From Candidatus Martarchaeota archaeon (GTDB lineage: Archaea; Micrarchaeota; Micrarchaeia; Micrarchaeales; CABMGC01): a DNA stretch of 41,564 nt. Location of the stretch: the NCBI GenBank assembly GCA_023476545.1, contig JAMCYP010000016.1, positions 2,037 through 43,600 of the forward strand, written 5' to 3'. Position numbers and translations under genes: made by a program. The notes under the pieces were generated by a model, which did not search any database, was not told the DNA's origin, and saw only the letters and a list, made by a program, of their open reading frames with translations. Below, one piece after another: positions 1 to 7,167 of the stretch; position 1 is the stretch's first letter; each line of letters begins with the position of its first letter.

Positions 1-776
1 TTGCGCCCAAGGCACCGCCGGGTGCTTGCCAGGTGTACAGGCCGGAAGGCCCAGGAACCACAACGAACATCAACATAGAAGGGATATGCAGTGGCGAACT
101 ACCTCAGTATGTTGCCGACTTTAAGTCTGTCTATAACAGCGGCGGAGGTTATATTGATCTGGGCACCAACCCAAACACAGGGCCCGTGAAGAATAGCTGG
201 ACTCTTGTTTATTGGATCAGCTTTTCAAGTCTGCCTCCTACCAGTAGCAACTACGGTTTCCCATTCAACAACAACAGGAATCCCAATTGGATCGACACCA
301 AGGTATTCTATCCTAGCACTTTGGGGTACGAGATCTACAATGTATCAAATTCCGCTTATCACGGATGCACAGGGTTTGCAGTGAGTACAAACACGTGGTA
401 CCAGCAGGCATTGGTAATAAATGAGACCAGCCTACAGGTTATGGAGTACGGTGATGGTGCCGTTTACTCTCCCTGCACCGCAACTCTTGCAGGAGCCTAC
501 AGCTACTATTCAAATGGGCCATTCTACATATCGAACCCCTACATAAATGGATCCATAGCGAATGTGCAGATATACAACACTTCGCTCACTGCAAACGAGA
601 TTCAATACCTATACACAGAGGGCATTGGCGGAGCGCCGGTCAACCTTCAGCAGATAGTTGGCTGGTGGCCGCTCAACGGAAACGTAAACGACTACTCCGG
701 AAACAGCAACAATGGGAAGGTAGCAGGGATTGTGACATACGCGGGCCAGTGGGATACTGGCTATGCTGCTCCATGA
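1..776 (+). CDS. LamG-domain surface protein, 5' end outside the window
   Basis: The reading frame is open to the window edge (first full codon at base 3), so this is the C-terminal part of a longer protein; the GTG at 33 is internal. The residues before it, APKAPPGACQ, match the segment that follows the membrane helix in the paralogue at 15663-16640, so the missing part is probably a pilin-like class III signal peptide and helix. The visible part is a concanavalin/LamG-type jelly roll. Near the end come NVQIYNTSLTANEIQYLY, then GGAPVNLQQIVGWWPLNGN and NDYSGNSNN, nearly the same as in the paralogue. Such proteins sit on the cell surface and may bind carbohydrate; the ligand is unknown. The many Asn-X-Ser/Thr sites fit N-glycosylation. 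The stop TGA is at 774-776. Confidence 0.8.
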   Translation, partial: APKAPPGACQVYRPEGPGTTTNINIEGICSGELPQYVADFKSVYNSGGGYIDLGTNPNTGPVKNSWTLVYWISFSSLPPTSSNYGFPFNNNRNPNWIDTKVFYPSTLGYEIYNVSNSAYHGCTGFAVSTNTWYQQALVINETSLQVMEYGDGAVYSPCTATLAGAYSYYSNGPFYISNPYINGSIANVQIYNTSLTANEIQYLYTEGIGGAPVNLQQIVGWWPLNGNVNDYSGNSNNGKVAGIVTYAGQWDTGYAAP

Positions 777-813
777 TGTAGGTTTCGAGAGCATTCGCCG
801 TGGTCACAGAAGG

Positions 814-821
814 TATTTTAA
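814..821 (+). promoter_or_regulatory. TATA box of the aIF5A-ribosomal protein operon
   Basis: TATTTTAA lies in an AT-rich stretch after the LamG gene. A start of transcription about 26 bases downstream would give a leader of roughly 24 bases before the TTG at 866, which supports TTG over the upstream GTG at 800. No competing box is seen nearer the gene. Confidence 0.5.
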
Positions 822-865
822 CTTTCTTGCATTATCCTATTAGTCTGAATTTTGTTAGTGGTTAT

Positions 866-1276
866 TTGGCAGAGGATGTAAGCTACAACCTTAAGTCCGC
901 GAAGGAGATCGGCAAGGGCAGCTTCGTGATAATCGACGGCATACCATGCAAGATAGTGGACATTGAGACGTCCGCGCCGGGTAAACACGGGGCAGCGAAG
1001 TCCAGGATAACCGCCATAGGCATCTTCGACGGCTCGAAGAAGACGCTCCTTGTGTCCGGCCACGGTGAGGTGCAGGTGCCTGAGATACTAAAGAAGCGCG
1101 CCCAGGTGGTCTCGGTAACGGAGAACATGGCGCAGCTCATGGACCTTGAGAACTATGACATATTCGAGTCCGTGGTTCCGGAAGAGATGAAGGGGTCGCT
1201 CAAGTCGGGCGCCGAAGTTGAGGTTCTGGAAACTATGGGAAAGAGGGCAATAACTAGAGTAGTAGGTGGCGGATGA
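866..1276 (+). CDS. Translation initiation factor aIF5A
   Basis: 136 residues, the usual length for archaeal IF5A. The N-terminal SH3-like domain carries the hypusination loop TSAPGKHGAAK, in which Lys40 is the residue modified by deoxyhypusine synthase. The C-terminal OB fold follows and ends LETMGKRAITRVVGG. The factor binds the ribosomal E site and helps peptide bond formation at difficult sequences. The TTG at 866 is chosen because AEDVSYN begins the conserved region and the TATA box at 814 would make an upstream GTG at 800 lie outside the transcript. Its stop overlaps the ATG of S24e, so the two are translationally coupled and head an informational operon. The family call is sure; the exact start is less so. 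Confidence 0.93.
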   Translation: MAEDVSYNLKSAKEIGKGSFVIIDGIPCKIVDIETSAPGKHGAAKSRITAIGIFDGSKKTLLVSGHGEVQVPEILKKRAQVVSVTENMAQLMDLENYDIFESVVPEEMKGSLKSGAEVEVLETMGKRAITRVVGGG

Positions 1277-1673
1277 TGGCGATAACTAAGGCGGAGATAA
1301 AGGAAGACGTTGAGAACAAGCTTCTGGCCGCATCTCTCTTCTTCTGCTGAAGCGCAGGGAACTGCGCGTGGCGCTCGAGTTCGAGGGCGGAACTCCTTCA
1401 AGGGACGAGATAAAGAGGAGCATAGCTGACAAGTTCAACCTCAAGGAGGCGAACATAGTTATAGTGAAGGCGGAGCAGCTCTACGGCACAAAGGAGGGGC
1501 TCGCAGTAATACACGAGTACCACGATGCGGAATCGATGAAGATCGCGCAGAAGCACGTGCTGCAGAGGCCCAAGACGAAGGGCGGCAAGGAGGCGGCGCC
1601 TCAGCCTGCCGCTGCGGCAGCACCCGCTGAGAGGAAGGAAACGGAGAAGAAGGAGGCGCCGAAGAAAGAGTAG
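1273..1673 (+). CDS. Ribosomal protein S24e, reading frame broken by a one-base shift
   Basis: A start ATG at 1273 overlaps the aIF5A stop and reads MMAITKAEIKEDVENKLL, then hits TGA at 1348-1350. The next frame, entered at about 1326-1329, reads GRISLLLLKRRELRVALEF and continues through GGTPSRDEIKRSIADKF to the stop at 1673. Joining the two by reading one extra G in CTGGCC gives a continuous S24e: the NKLLGR-to-GGTPSR spacing matches the family, where NPLL(N/G)R leads into a basic strand and then GxTPSR. The C-terminal tail is Ala/Pro/Lys/Glu rich. S24e is part of the small ribosomal subunit. A gene this essential is unlikely to be truly dead; a dropped G in a G/C run is the simplest cause, with programmed -1 frameshifting the alternative. 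A GTG inside the second frame at 1368 is not a credible start because it removes the first beta strands. Confidence 0.85.
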
Positions 1674-1682
1674 GTGATCTAG

Positions 1683-1844
1683 ATGGCGGAAGAGAAGGCA
1701 AAGAAGGAGGCAAAGAAGCAGTTTAAGCCATACAAGCCCGCGACAAAGTTCTGTCCCAAGTGCGGCTCAAGGATGGCAGATCATGCGAACAGATTCGCGT
1801 GCGGGAAGTGCGGCTACGCCGAGTTCAAGGAGAAAGGCAGGTAG
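1683..1844 (+). CDS. Ribosomal protein S27ae
   Basis: 53 residues with a Lys-rich N-terminus and a zinc ribbon whose ligands are in CPKCGS (Cys 24 and 27) and CGKCGY (Cys 40 and 43). This is the archaeal S27ae protein, fused to ubiquitin in eukaryotes but free-standing here. It binds the head of the small ribosomal subunit. The start follows a GGTGAT ribosome site ending four bases before the ATG, and the gene begins nine bases after the S24e stop, so it belongs to the same operon. It is too short for many gene finders and could easily be missed. Confidence 0.92.
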   Translation: MAEEKAKKEAKKQFKPYKPATKFCPKCGSRMADHANRFACGKCGYAEFKEKGR

Positions 1845-1851
1845 ATTACTT

Positions 1852-2532
1852 TTGCAGAAGAAGAGAGATGCGGCCAGAAGCGTGGCCAGAGCCGTTTATT
1901 TCATAGCGATACTTCTCGCATTTGAGCTTCTTTTCAACGCGCTGCCCGTATACCTGTACTACACATCGGCCATAAGCTACGACACCTTTGGCTTCTTCTC
2001 CACCGCAGCCCTGTCGCTCGCGTTCTCCGCGAGCTCGATAGCGTACCTGTATCTGGTTGAGAAGAGCAGGAAGAGCATCATAGAGAGGCTCGGCCTCAGC
2101 GCAAAGGGCCTCACTCCCCGCAATCTCTCTATCGGAGTCTTCCTCTTCCTCATAATCTTCCTTCTCGAGGTAATCGTGGGCCTGGCAAGCAGCGTGAGCG
2201 GAGTGCCGATAAACACAAACGTGTCCCTGGTGTTTGCCGGTGCGCCTCTCTGGTTCCTTGTCTTCGCATCAGTGGTGGCTCCGGTCAACGAGGAGGTGCT
2301 GTTCCGAGGCGTCCTGGTCCCAAGGCTTGGCGTCTTTGTTAGCGCGCTCTTCTTTGCCATACCCCACCTGACCTACGACTCCACCTTTGCGATAGAGTTC
2401 CTTGCGGCTTTCGCCTTCGGCCTTCTCGCCGGCCACGTCTTCAAGAAGACGGGATCGCTCTACCCGTCCGTGATCGCGCACATTCTGGTCAATACGCTTA
2501 CGCTCGTCTCCACATTCTCCCTGCTCATCTAG
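1852..2532 (+). CDS. CPBP-family intramembrane metalloprotease
   Basis: About 226 residues with some seven hydrophobic helices. All three signatures of the CPBP (Abi/Rce1-like) family are present: NEEVLFRG gives the EExxxR motif, FAIPH the FxxxH motif, and HILVN the HxxxN motif. Glu and His bind the catalytic metal inside the membrane. Archaeal members are membrane proteases; their substrates are mostly unknown. The TTG at 1852, seven bases after the S27ae stop and behind AGGCAGG, is taken as the start; an in-frame ATG at 1783 lies inside S27ae and would add an unlikely polar leader. The gene is carried in the ribosomal operon and is followed eight bases later by the methyltransferase. Confidence 0.85.
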   Translation: MQKKRDAARSVARAVYFIAILLAFELLFNALPVYLYYTSAISYDTFGFFSTAALSLAFSASSIAYLYLVEKSRKSIIERLGLSAKGLTPRNLSIGVFLFLIIFLLEVIVGLASSVSGVPINTNVSLVFAGAPLWFLVFASVVAPVNEEVLFRGVLVPRLGVFVSALFFAIPHLTYDSTFAIEFLAAFAFGLLAGHVFKKTGSLYPSVIAHILVNTLTLVSTFSLLI

Positions 2533-2540
2533 GCGACGCG

Positions 2541-3230
2541 ATGAGGGTGAAGGTGATAATTATGGAGCCGAAGTACCAGGTGAACCTGGGCTATGCGGCC
2601 CGAACTGCCAGGAACTTCGGCGTGGACAGACTGTATGTGGTGAACCCGAGGGCGAGCCTGCGCGGCAAGACCGCGCGCATGTATGCGAAGCACGCGTATA
2701 TGCTGCTCGAGAGGGCGAAGACATACCGCAGCCTGGGCGAAGCCACTAAGGACTGCGACCTGCTTGTGGGCACAACGGGGATACGCAACAAGGCGAAGGC
2801 GAACTTCAGGCGCATCTACTTTGCCGAGGATATGGTAAAAAGGGTGGCGAGCCTCGGCGCCATAGGGACGGTGGGCCTGCTGATCGGCAGGGACGACATA
2901 GGTCTGAAGAGCAACGAGATCGAGAGGTGCGACATGATGGCGTACATAGAGACAGATCCCGGCTATCCGGTGCTCAACATCTCGCACGCCCTCGCAATCT
3001 TCCTGTACCTTCTGAGGCGTGCGGGCCTGAGGCTGCAGAACGAGGAGGGGCTGCGCGGCGAGGAGGCAGGTGCGGAAGAGATGCACACGCTGCTGAAGCT
3101 CTTCGAACGCATGATAGCTAATAAGAAGATGAGAAACAGGAAGGCGGTGCTAGGAGTGTTCAGGAGGATGCTGAGAAATGCGCAGCCGAGCAGGCAGGAA
3201 CTCCACGCGCTTATTACTGCGCTGAAGTAG
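2541..3230 (+). CDS. TrmJ-like SPOUT RNA 2'-O-methyltransferase
   Basis: 229 residues. The SPOUT knot is shown by MEPKYQVNLGYAARTARNFG near the N-terminus (the Asn-Gly-Arg substrate motif 1), LLIGRDDIGL (motif 2) and YPVLNISHALAIFLY (motif 3, normally YPsLNlsqAv). This arrangement is that of TrmJ, which methylates the ribose of nucleotide 32 in tRNA, although other SpoU enzymes share the fold. The C-terminal tail of about 60 residues is basic and helical. It is the last gene of the aIF5A operon and its stop directly abuts the stop of sepF on the other strand with no spacer, so a transcription stop must lie inside sepF or depend on a factor. Confidence 0.85.
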   Translation: MRVKVIIMEPKYQVNLGYAARTARNFGVDRLYVVNPRASLRGKTARMYAKHAYMLLERAKTYRSLGEATKDCDLLVGTTGIRNKAKANFRRIYFAEDMVKRVASLGAIGTVGLLIGRDDIGLKSNEIERCDMMAYIETDPGYPVLNISHALAIFLYLLRRAGLRLQNEEGLRGEEAGAEEMHTLLKLFERMIANKKMRNRKAVLGVFRRMLRNAQPSRQELHALITALK

Positions 3231-3611
3231 CTACTGTGTCGCTCCCTTCTTCTTCTTGATTATCTTTACCTTGGCAGGCGTTATCAGGATGCGCGTGTCG
3301 TCTATCTGCGCTATGTCGCCGTTTATCTTCATGACATAGTTCTTCAGATTTGTTATCACGTTGTTCCTTGTCGTAGGCCTCTTCGCGAGCTCTTCTATGT
3401 TCAGCAAGAGTATGTTCTTCTTAGCCAGCTCGTCCTCTATGAGCTTGAGCTCGTCCTCGCTGGATATCGAGACGGGCTTCACGTACATGTCTGCAGGTTC
3501 GTGCATGACATCTACCTGTTCCATCTCCGCCGAGTTCATATACTCTTCTATGTTCAGATCCTTTGACGAGGCAACGCCAAATGCCTGGCCTAGTTTGTCG
3601 AAAACTCCCAT
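3231..3611 (-). CDS. sepF: Archaeal SepF cell-division protein
   Basis: 126 residues from the ATG at 3611. It opens with MGVFDKLGQAFG, an amphipathic helix of the type that ties SepF to the membrane, followed by a flexible acidic linker and the SepF (DUF552) core: NILLLNIEELAKRP, a helix, then GDIAQIDDTRILITPAKVKI. SepF anchors FtsZ filaments to the membrane during division in most archaea that use FtsZ. The upstream ATG at 3632 is rejected because GGTGA lies just before the 3611 ATG and a TATA-like TTATTATATTG precedes it. The gene is alone on its strand; the helicase gene ends 140 bases upstream. The gap 3612-3750 otherwise shows only a small CGACT/AGTCG hairpin. Confidence 0.88.
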   Translation of the reverse strand: MGVFDKLGQAFGVASSKDLNIEEYMNSAEMEQVDVMHEPADMYVKPVSISSEDELKLIEDELAKKNILLLNIEELAKRPTTRNNVITNLKNYVMKINGDIAQIDDTRILITPAKVKIIKKKKGATQ

Positions 3612-3750
3612 TCTTTCACCGGTCGCAATCAATATAATAAAAGCATCTTCTTTTTAATCTTTTCCCTGTTCTCGACTGTAGTAGTCGTTTCCAAAAATCA
3701 TCCAGATCTTGGTCTCTGACCTTGCCGCAAGCTTTCTTTCTCGCGTGCGA

Positions 3751-6700
3751 TCATCCTTGCAACTGCTCCATTATCCTCTTTGCTATCTCCTTGCCGAAGA
3801 GCCTCTCGACCTTCTCAGCGGATCCCGGCAGCCTCAGGTCAGAGACGCGCCTTATGCCGTTAGCGTACATGAGCCTCGCCCTCACCCTTCCCACCTGCTC
3901 CAGGCGTATGAGGTCGAGCAACTCCTTCCTGACCCCGTACTTGGTGCGCACCCTCAGCTCCAGCAGCTTGGTTATGCTGACGTGCATCAGCTTCGCAATC
4001 TCCGAGGTGGCGTATAGCATCCAGTCCGCGTTGTTCAGCTTTACGAATAGCGTGCCGGGAGTGGTGCTGTACTTCTTCACCAGCTCCCTCTCCGGAGTCT
4101 CATTTGCCCAGTCGCGCATCATCAGCGCGGTGCTTAGAGGCTTTACCGGATCGTAGTAGCTGAAGCTGTCAGCCTCGTAATTAATTACTGAGCCCTCAAG
4201 CAGGCTCTCATAGTTGAAGAAGAGTTCGCTCGCCTCCTCGGTTGCCTTGACGTGCGGCCTCATCTCCACCGTGTTGCATACTGCGAACATGTAGGAGACA
4301 TCGTCGCTCACCCTCGGCAGCGTGTCTATAAGCCACTTGGCAGACATGGGATCTATGTACAGCTCGCTGACGCGCTGGCCGATGCGCGTGGGCTCGTAGA
4401 CGCTGCCGCGCCGTTCTACGAATCCCCACGCGGCAAGCTCGTTGAGCACGTCGGCGAGTATGACCTCTAGCTCCCGCGTGTTGGAGAACTGGTGGCCGTA
4501 CAGGGTCTCGTTCAGGAACGAGAGGATGCCCTCCTTGGTCTTGAGCATGCGCGAGGCGATGAACGCGAGGGTGTGCATGCGCAGTATCGGCTGCACTCCA
4601 AGCTTGGAGCTTATGGGCTCCAGTTCTGAGTTGATGTAGCGCTCGTAGAGGTCGCGTATCTCCGCCTTGCTCTTGGCTATCAGCAGAGCCCTGCCCTCCT
4701 TGTCGTATTTGGGTCTGCCCGCCCGCCCGAAGAGCTGTGTTACCTCATTTACGCTCAGCTTTTCCGAGCCTGCGCCCTCGCTGTACCTGCTGGTGTCGCG
4801 AACAAGAACGGTATGGGCGGGAAGATTCACTCCGAGAGAGTTGTGAACGACAAAAGACCCAACATAGCTGGCCTCGTTTTCGACTTCGAGGTTGTATACC
4901 TGTCCAGAATAGTGCAGTTCCTTTACCTTTCTTATCGGCATGTAATAGTAATCCTTGTCGATATGGCCCAAATTGAAATCTCTGTTTCCAGCAGTTGTTA
5001 TGCGTCTTCCCAGAACGTCGTTTGCAAATTTCTTAATCTGCCTCCCGGAAATTGCGACAACGAATATATCACGGTAACCCAAACGGGTTCCGAAGCCCGT
5101 ACTCTTCTTTTTAGACACGCAGGGCATGTATCCTAGCTTGACTAAAAGAGCAAACAGCTGATAGGCTAGCGTTTTTGAGGCAGTGGAATATCGTGCGACA
5201 TTGCTGTTCCCATATCGACCAAAAGTTCCGTCACCGAGCCACATGCCTCGTATGAGCCTAAGTAGCTCATTTTTAGGCAAATAGAGAAAATTTGAGGGAA
5301 GCTGTTTTGTTAGCGCATTGGAACCAAACAATTCTCTGAATTTGGATGCGATCTGTTTCGAGCAGGCTTGAACCCTCCTTCGATGCCTTTCTTGGTCTTT
5401 GACTGTGTATCTGAGTCCGAGGGCTGAAAACCAATCAGTTATCAGTTTTGTTAAGTTCTCTTCCCTGACATTTATATCGAAGTTTATCACGCCGTTTTTA
5501 CCCGTGGATCCTTCTGCGACAAACAAACCCATTATTTCGAGCGTTTTTGTATCTAGCCCTAGGTTGGACCTCTTTAATCTAGTCCAATGTTGACCTACAA
5601 CCCCCGTTTGGTTAAGGCTCGGGCCTATCTTCCCGAGTTTGATGCTCCCAAGGCTCTTGTGCGTTTTGATTCTAGGGAAAAGCACCAAAGTTCCAGGTTT
5701 AAGCTTATTAGCCTCAATCCATTCAGGAGCCGAGTATGTCCACCAGTGTTTGTTTGTAGCGCCATTATGGATCGAATGGCGTGTTCTTTCTGATACCAGC
5801 ACCCGGTGCTCGGGGGTCATTTTCATACCGAACTGCCCATGCGGAACTATCTCCAATAGGTTTCCATCAAAATGCCGTGAAGTAGGAAGTATCACTCTTT
5901 CAAATTTCCCATTTCTCGATAGGACTTTGTCGCCGCTCTTGACATTGCTTATTGGATTTGGACCCGGGTTGTAGCACACCACGGCCTCGTCTTTCGGCAT
6001 GCAGAGTGTCGGTGTAGCGCATATCGCTTTTATCAAGTTCGTCTTGAAAGCGTTCTCTATCGCATGTCTCTGCTCGTTCACAAGCCCGCTGTGGTGAAAC
6101 GCTGCGCCTTTTGCAACAATCTTAGCAAGTTTCTCGCACTGCGCAGTGGGCTTGCTTAGCGCATGCAGTATCTCGTCGCTCAGTTCCATAAGCTTGACCT
6201 TCTCTGCAGGAGTGAGCTGATCGTATATTGTCTGGGCTAGCCTCTCGGCTCCCGCCTCCGCGTTGCGCTTGGTGCCGTAGAAGATGAGTATCTGCTTCTT
6301 CCTGTCTAGCGTGTCCTGCACTATGCGGATTTCGGGTATGGAGCTGGATCCCGCAAGCTCGTCCTCGCGGTCGACGAAGTATGCCTGGCCGTTGAACGCC
6401 ACTCCTTTCTCAAGCCTCACCGGCCTGTAGTCGCTCTCCACCAGTTCTGCGTCCAGCCATTCGGCCAGCTCTCTGGAGTTTCCTATGGTGGCACTCAGCG
6501 CGAGGAGCTGCGCGCTCGGGCAGAGTCTTCGCAGTTTGGTGATCAGTATCTCAAGGGTCGGCCCTCTTCCAGGGTCGTCAAGCATGTGAACCTCATCGAC
6601 CACGACACAGCCTACGTCGTCGAGCCAGCTGAGTCCGTGCCTTATCAGGCTGTCGAACTTCTCGGTTGAGACAAACACTATGTCGTAGCCGGATAGCCAG

Positions 6701-7035
6701 TGGTCCAGGGAGTCAAGGTCTCCTATCGACATTGCGATCTTGAGGAACGGGTATGCCTCCTTGAACTCCTCGTACTTCTCGCTCACTAGGGCACGCAGCG
6801 GGGCAACATACACGGCCTTCTTCCTGTTCCTTATCACTCCGTTGAGCATCGCCATCTCTGCTATGAAGGTCTTGCCGCTGGCTGTGGGTGATGCGACGAC
6901 GATGTTGCCTCCCTTGAGCAGGCCGCGCTTCACAGCCATCTCTTGTGGCGGTGTGAGGCTCTTTATCCCGCGTTGCTCCATGGTCTCGAGCACCTCGTTT
7001 GGGATCGAGCCTTTGAGCTCGCTTACCTGCATCAT
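3751..7035 (-). CDS. hel308: Hel308-type superfamily 2 DNA helicase with an intein
   Basis: A 1094-residue precursor that becomes about 706 residues after removal of the intein (residues 345-732), which is the usual Hel308 size. Motifs in order: Q-motif region IKSLTPPQ, Walker A SPTASGKT (48-56), motif II DEVH (147-150), motif III SATIGN (181-186), the split motif ATPTL...SLGVNLPA around the intein, and motif VI QLFGRAGRP (767-775). The C-terminus has the ratchet and a helix-hairpin-like end (VGRVRARLMYANGI). Hel308 unwinds lagging-strand forks in archaeal repair and replication restart. The paired ATG at 7035 is preferred to the ATG at 7098, which would add a leader overlapping the promoter region; a TATA-like CTTATATTC lies close upstream. 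Transcribed away from the carbamoyltransferase gene. Confidence 0.92.
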   Translation of the reverse strand: MMQVSELKGSIPNEVLETMEQRGIKSLTPPQEMAVKRGLLKGGNIVVASPTASGKTFIAEMAMLNGVIRNRKKAVYVAPLRALVSEKYEEFKEAYPFLKIAMSIGDLDSLDHWLSGYDIVFVSTEKFDSLIRHGLSWLDDVGCVVVDEVHMLDDPGRGPTLEILITKLRRLCPSAQLLALSATIGNSRELAEWLDAELVESDYRPVRLEKGVAFNGQAYFVDREDELAGSSSIPEIRIVQDTLDRKKQILIFYGTKRNAEAGAERLAQTIYDQLTPAEKVKLMELSDEILHALSKPTAQCEKLAKIVAKGAAFHHSGLVNEQRHAIENAFKTNLIKAICATPTLCMPKDEAVVCYNPGPNPISNVKSGDKVLSRNGKFERVILPTSRHFDGNLLEIVPHGQFGMKMTPEHRVLVSERTRHSIHNGATNKHWWTYSAPEWIEANKLKPGTLVLFPRIKTHKSLGSIKLGKIGPSLNQTGVVGQHWTRLKRSNLGLDTKTLEIMGLFVAEGSTGKNGVINFDINVREENLTKLITDWFSALGLRYTVKDQERHRRRVQACSKQIASKFRELFGSNALTKQLPSNFLYLPKNELLRLIRGMWLGDGTFGRYGNSNVARYSTASKTLAYQLFALLVKLGYMPCVSKKKSTGFGTRLGYRDIFVVAISGRQIKKFANDVLGRRITTAGNRDFNLGHIDKDYYYMPIRKVKELHYSGQVYNLEVENEASYVGSFVVHNSLGVNLPAHTVLVRDTSRYSEGAGSEKLSVNEVTQLFGRAGRPKYDKEGRALLIAKSKAEIRDLYERYINSELEPISSKLGVQPILRMHTLAFIASRMLKTKEGILSFLNETLYGHQFSNTRELEVILADVLNELAAWGFVERRGSVYEPTRIGQRVSELYIDPMSAKWLIDTLPRVSDDVSYMFAVCNTVEMRPHVKATEEASELFFNYESLLEGSVINYEADSFSYYDPVKPLSTALMMRDWANETPERELVKKYSTTPGTLFVKLNNADWMLYATSEIAKLMHVSITKLLELRVRTKYGVRKELLDLIRLEQVGRVRARLMYANGIRRVSDLRLPGSAEKVERLFGKEIAKRIMEQLQG
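4840..6003 (-). mobile_element. Intein with LAGLIDADG homing endonuclease inside Hel308
   Basis: 388 codons in frame. The first residue is Cys (CMPKDEAVVCYN, block A), block B holds MTPEHRVLV with its T-x-x-H, and the end is SFVVHN followed by Ser as the first residue of the C-extein, so every residue needed for splicing is present. Between them sit two dodecapeptide motifs, LEIMGLFVAEGS and LIRGMWLGDGTF, each with an acidic catalytic residue, typical of a LAGLIDADG nuclease. The intein divides the helicase motif ATPTL/SLGVNLPA, a strictly conserved part of the RecA2 domain, as inteins usually do. Its DNA is more AT-rich than the flanking helicase, which fits recent arrival. Boundaries are firm to the residue. 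Confidence 0.93.
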
Positions 7036-7110
7036 TGGTTTCTCTTTACCGATGAGAATATAAGAAGTTTGCGTGCTTTCCGCGATAAGGATACGCAACT
7101 GTCTTATGTG

Positions 7111-7139
7111 CGGTTCTAACCGAATCCTGCTTTATAAGC
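7111..7139 (+). promoter_or_regulatory. Promoter of the carbamoyltransferase operon with an upstream palindrome
   Basis: The TATA box TTTATAAGC (7131-7139) lies about 30 bases before the ATG at 7168, so the transcript is nearly leaderless. Directly upstream is the palindrome CGGTTCTAACCG (7111-7122), five-base arms around CT, in the position where archaeal activators or repressors often bind. The role of the palindrome is inferred from its place only. Confidence 0.5.
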
Positions 7140-7167
7140 GTTTACGTCTCATTATCGCCGATACTTG

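Noticed and set aside
1783-1851. Upstream ATG start for the CPBP protease
   Set aside because: It lies inside the S27ae gene in another frame and would add a polar leader; the TTG at 1852 fits better.
2529-3086. 185-residue minus-strand frame over the TrmJ-like gene
   Set aside because: No start context and no domain; opposite strand has a clear enzyme.
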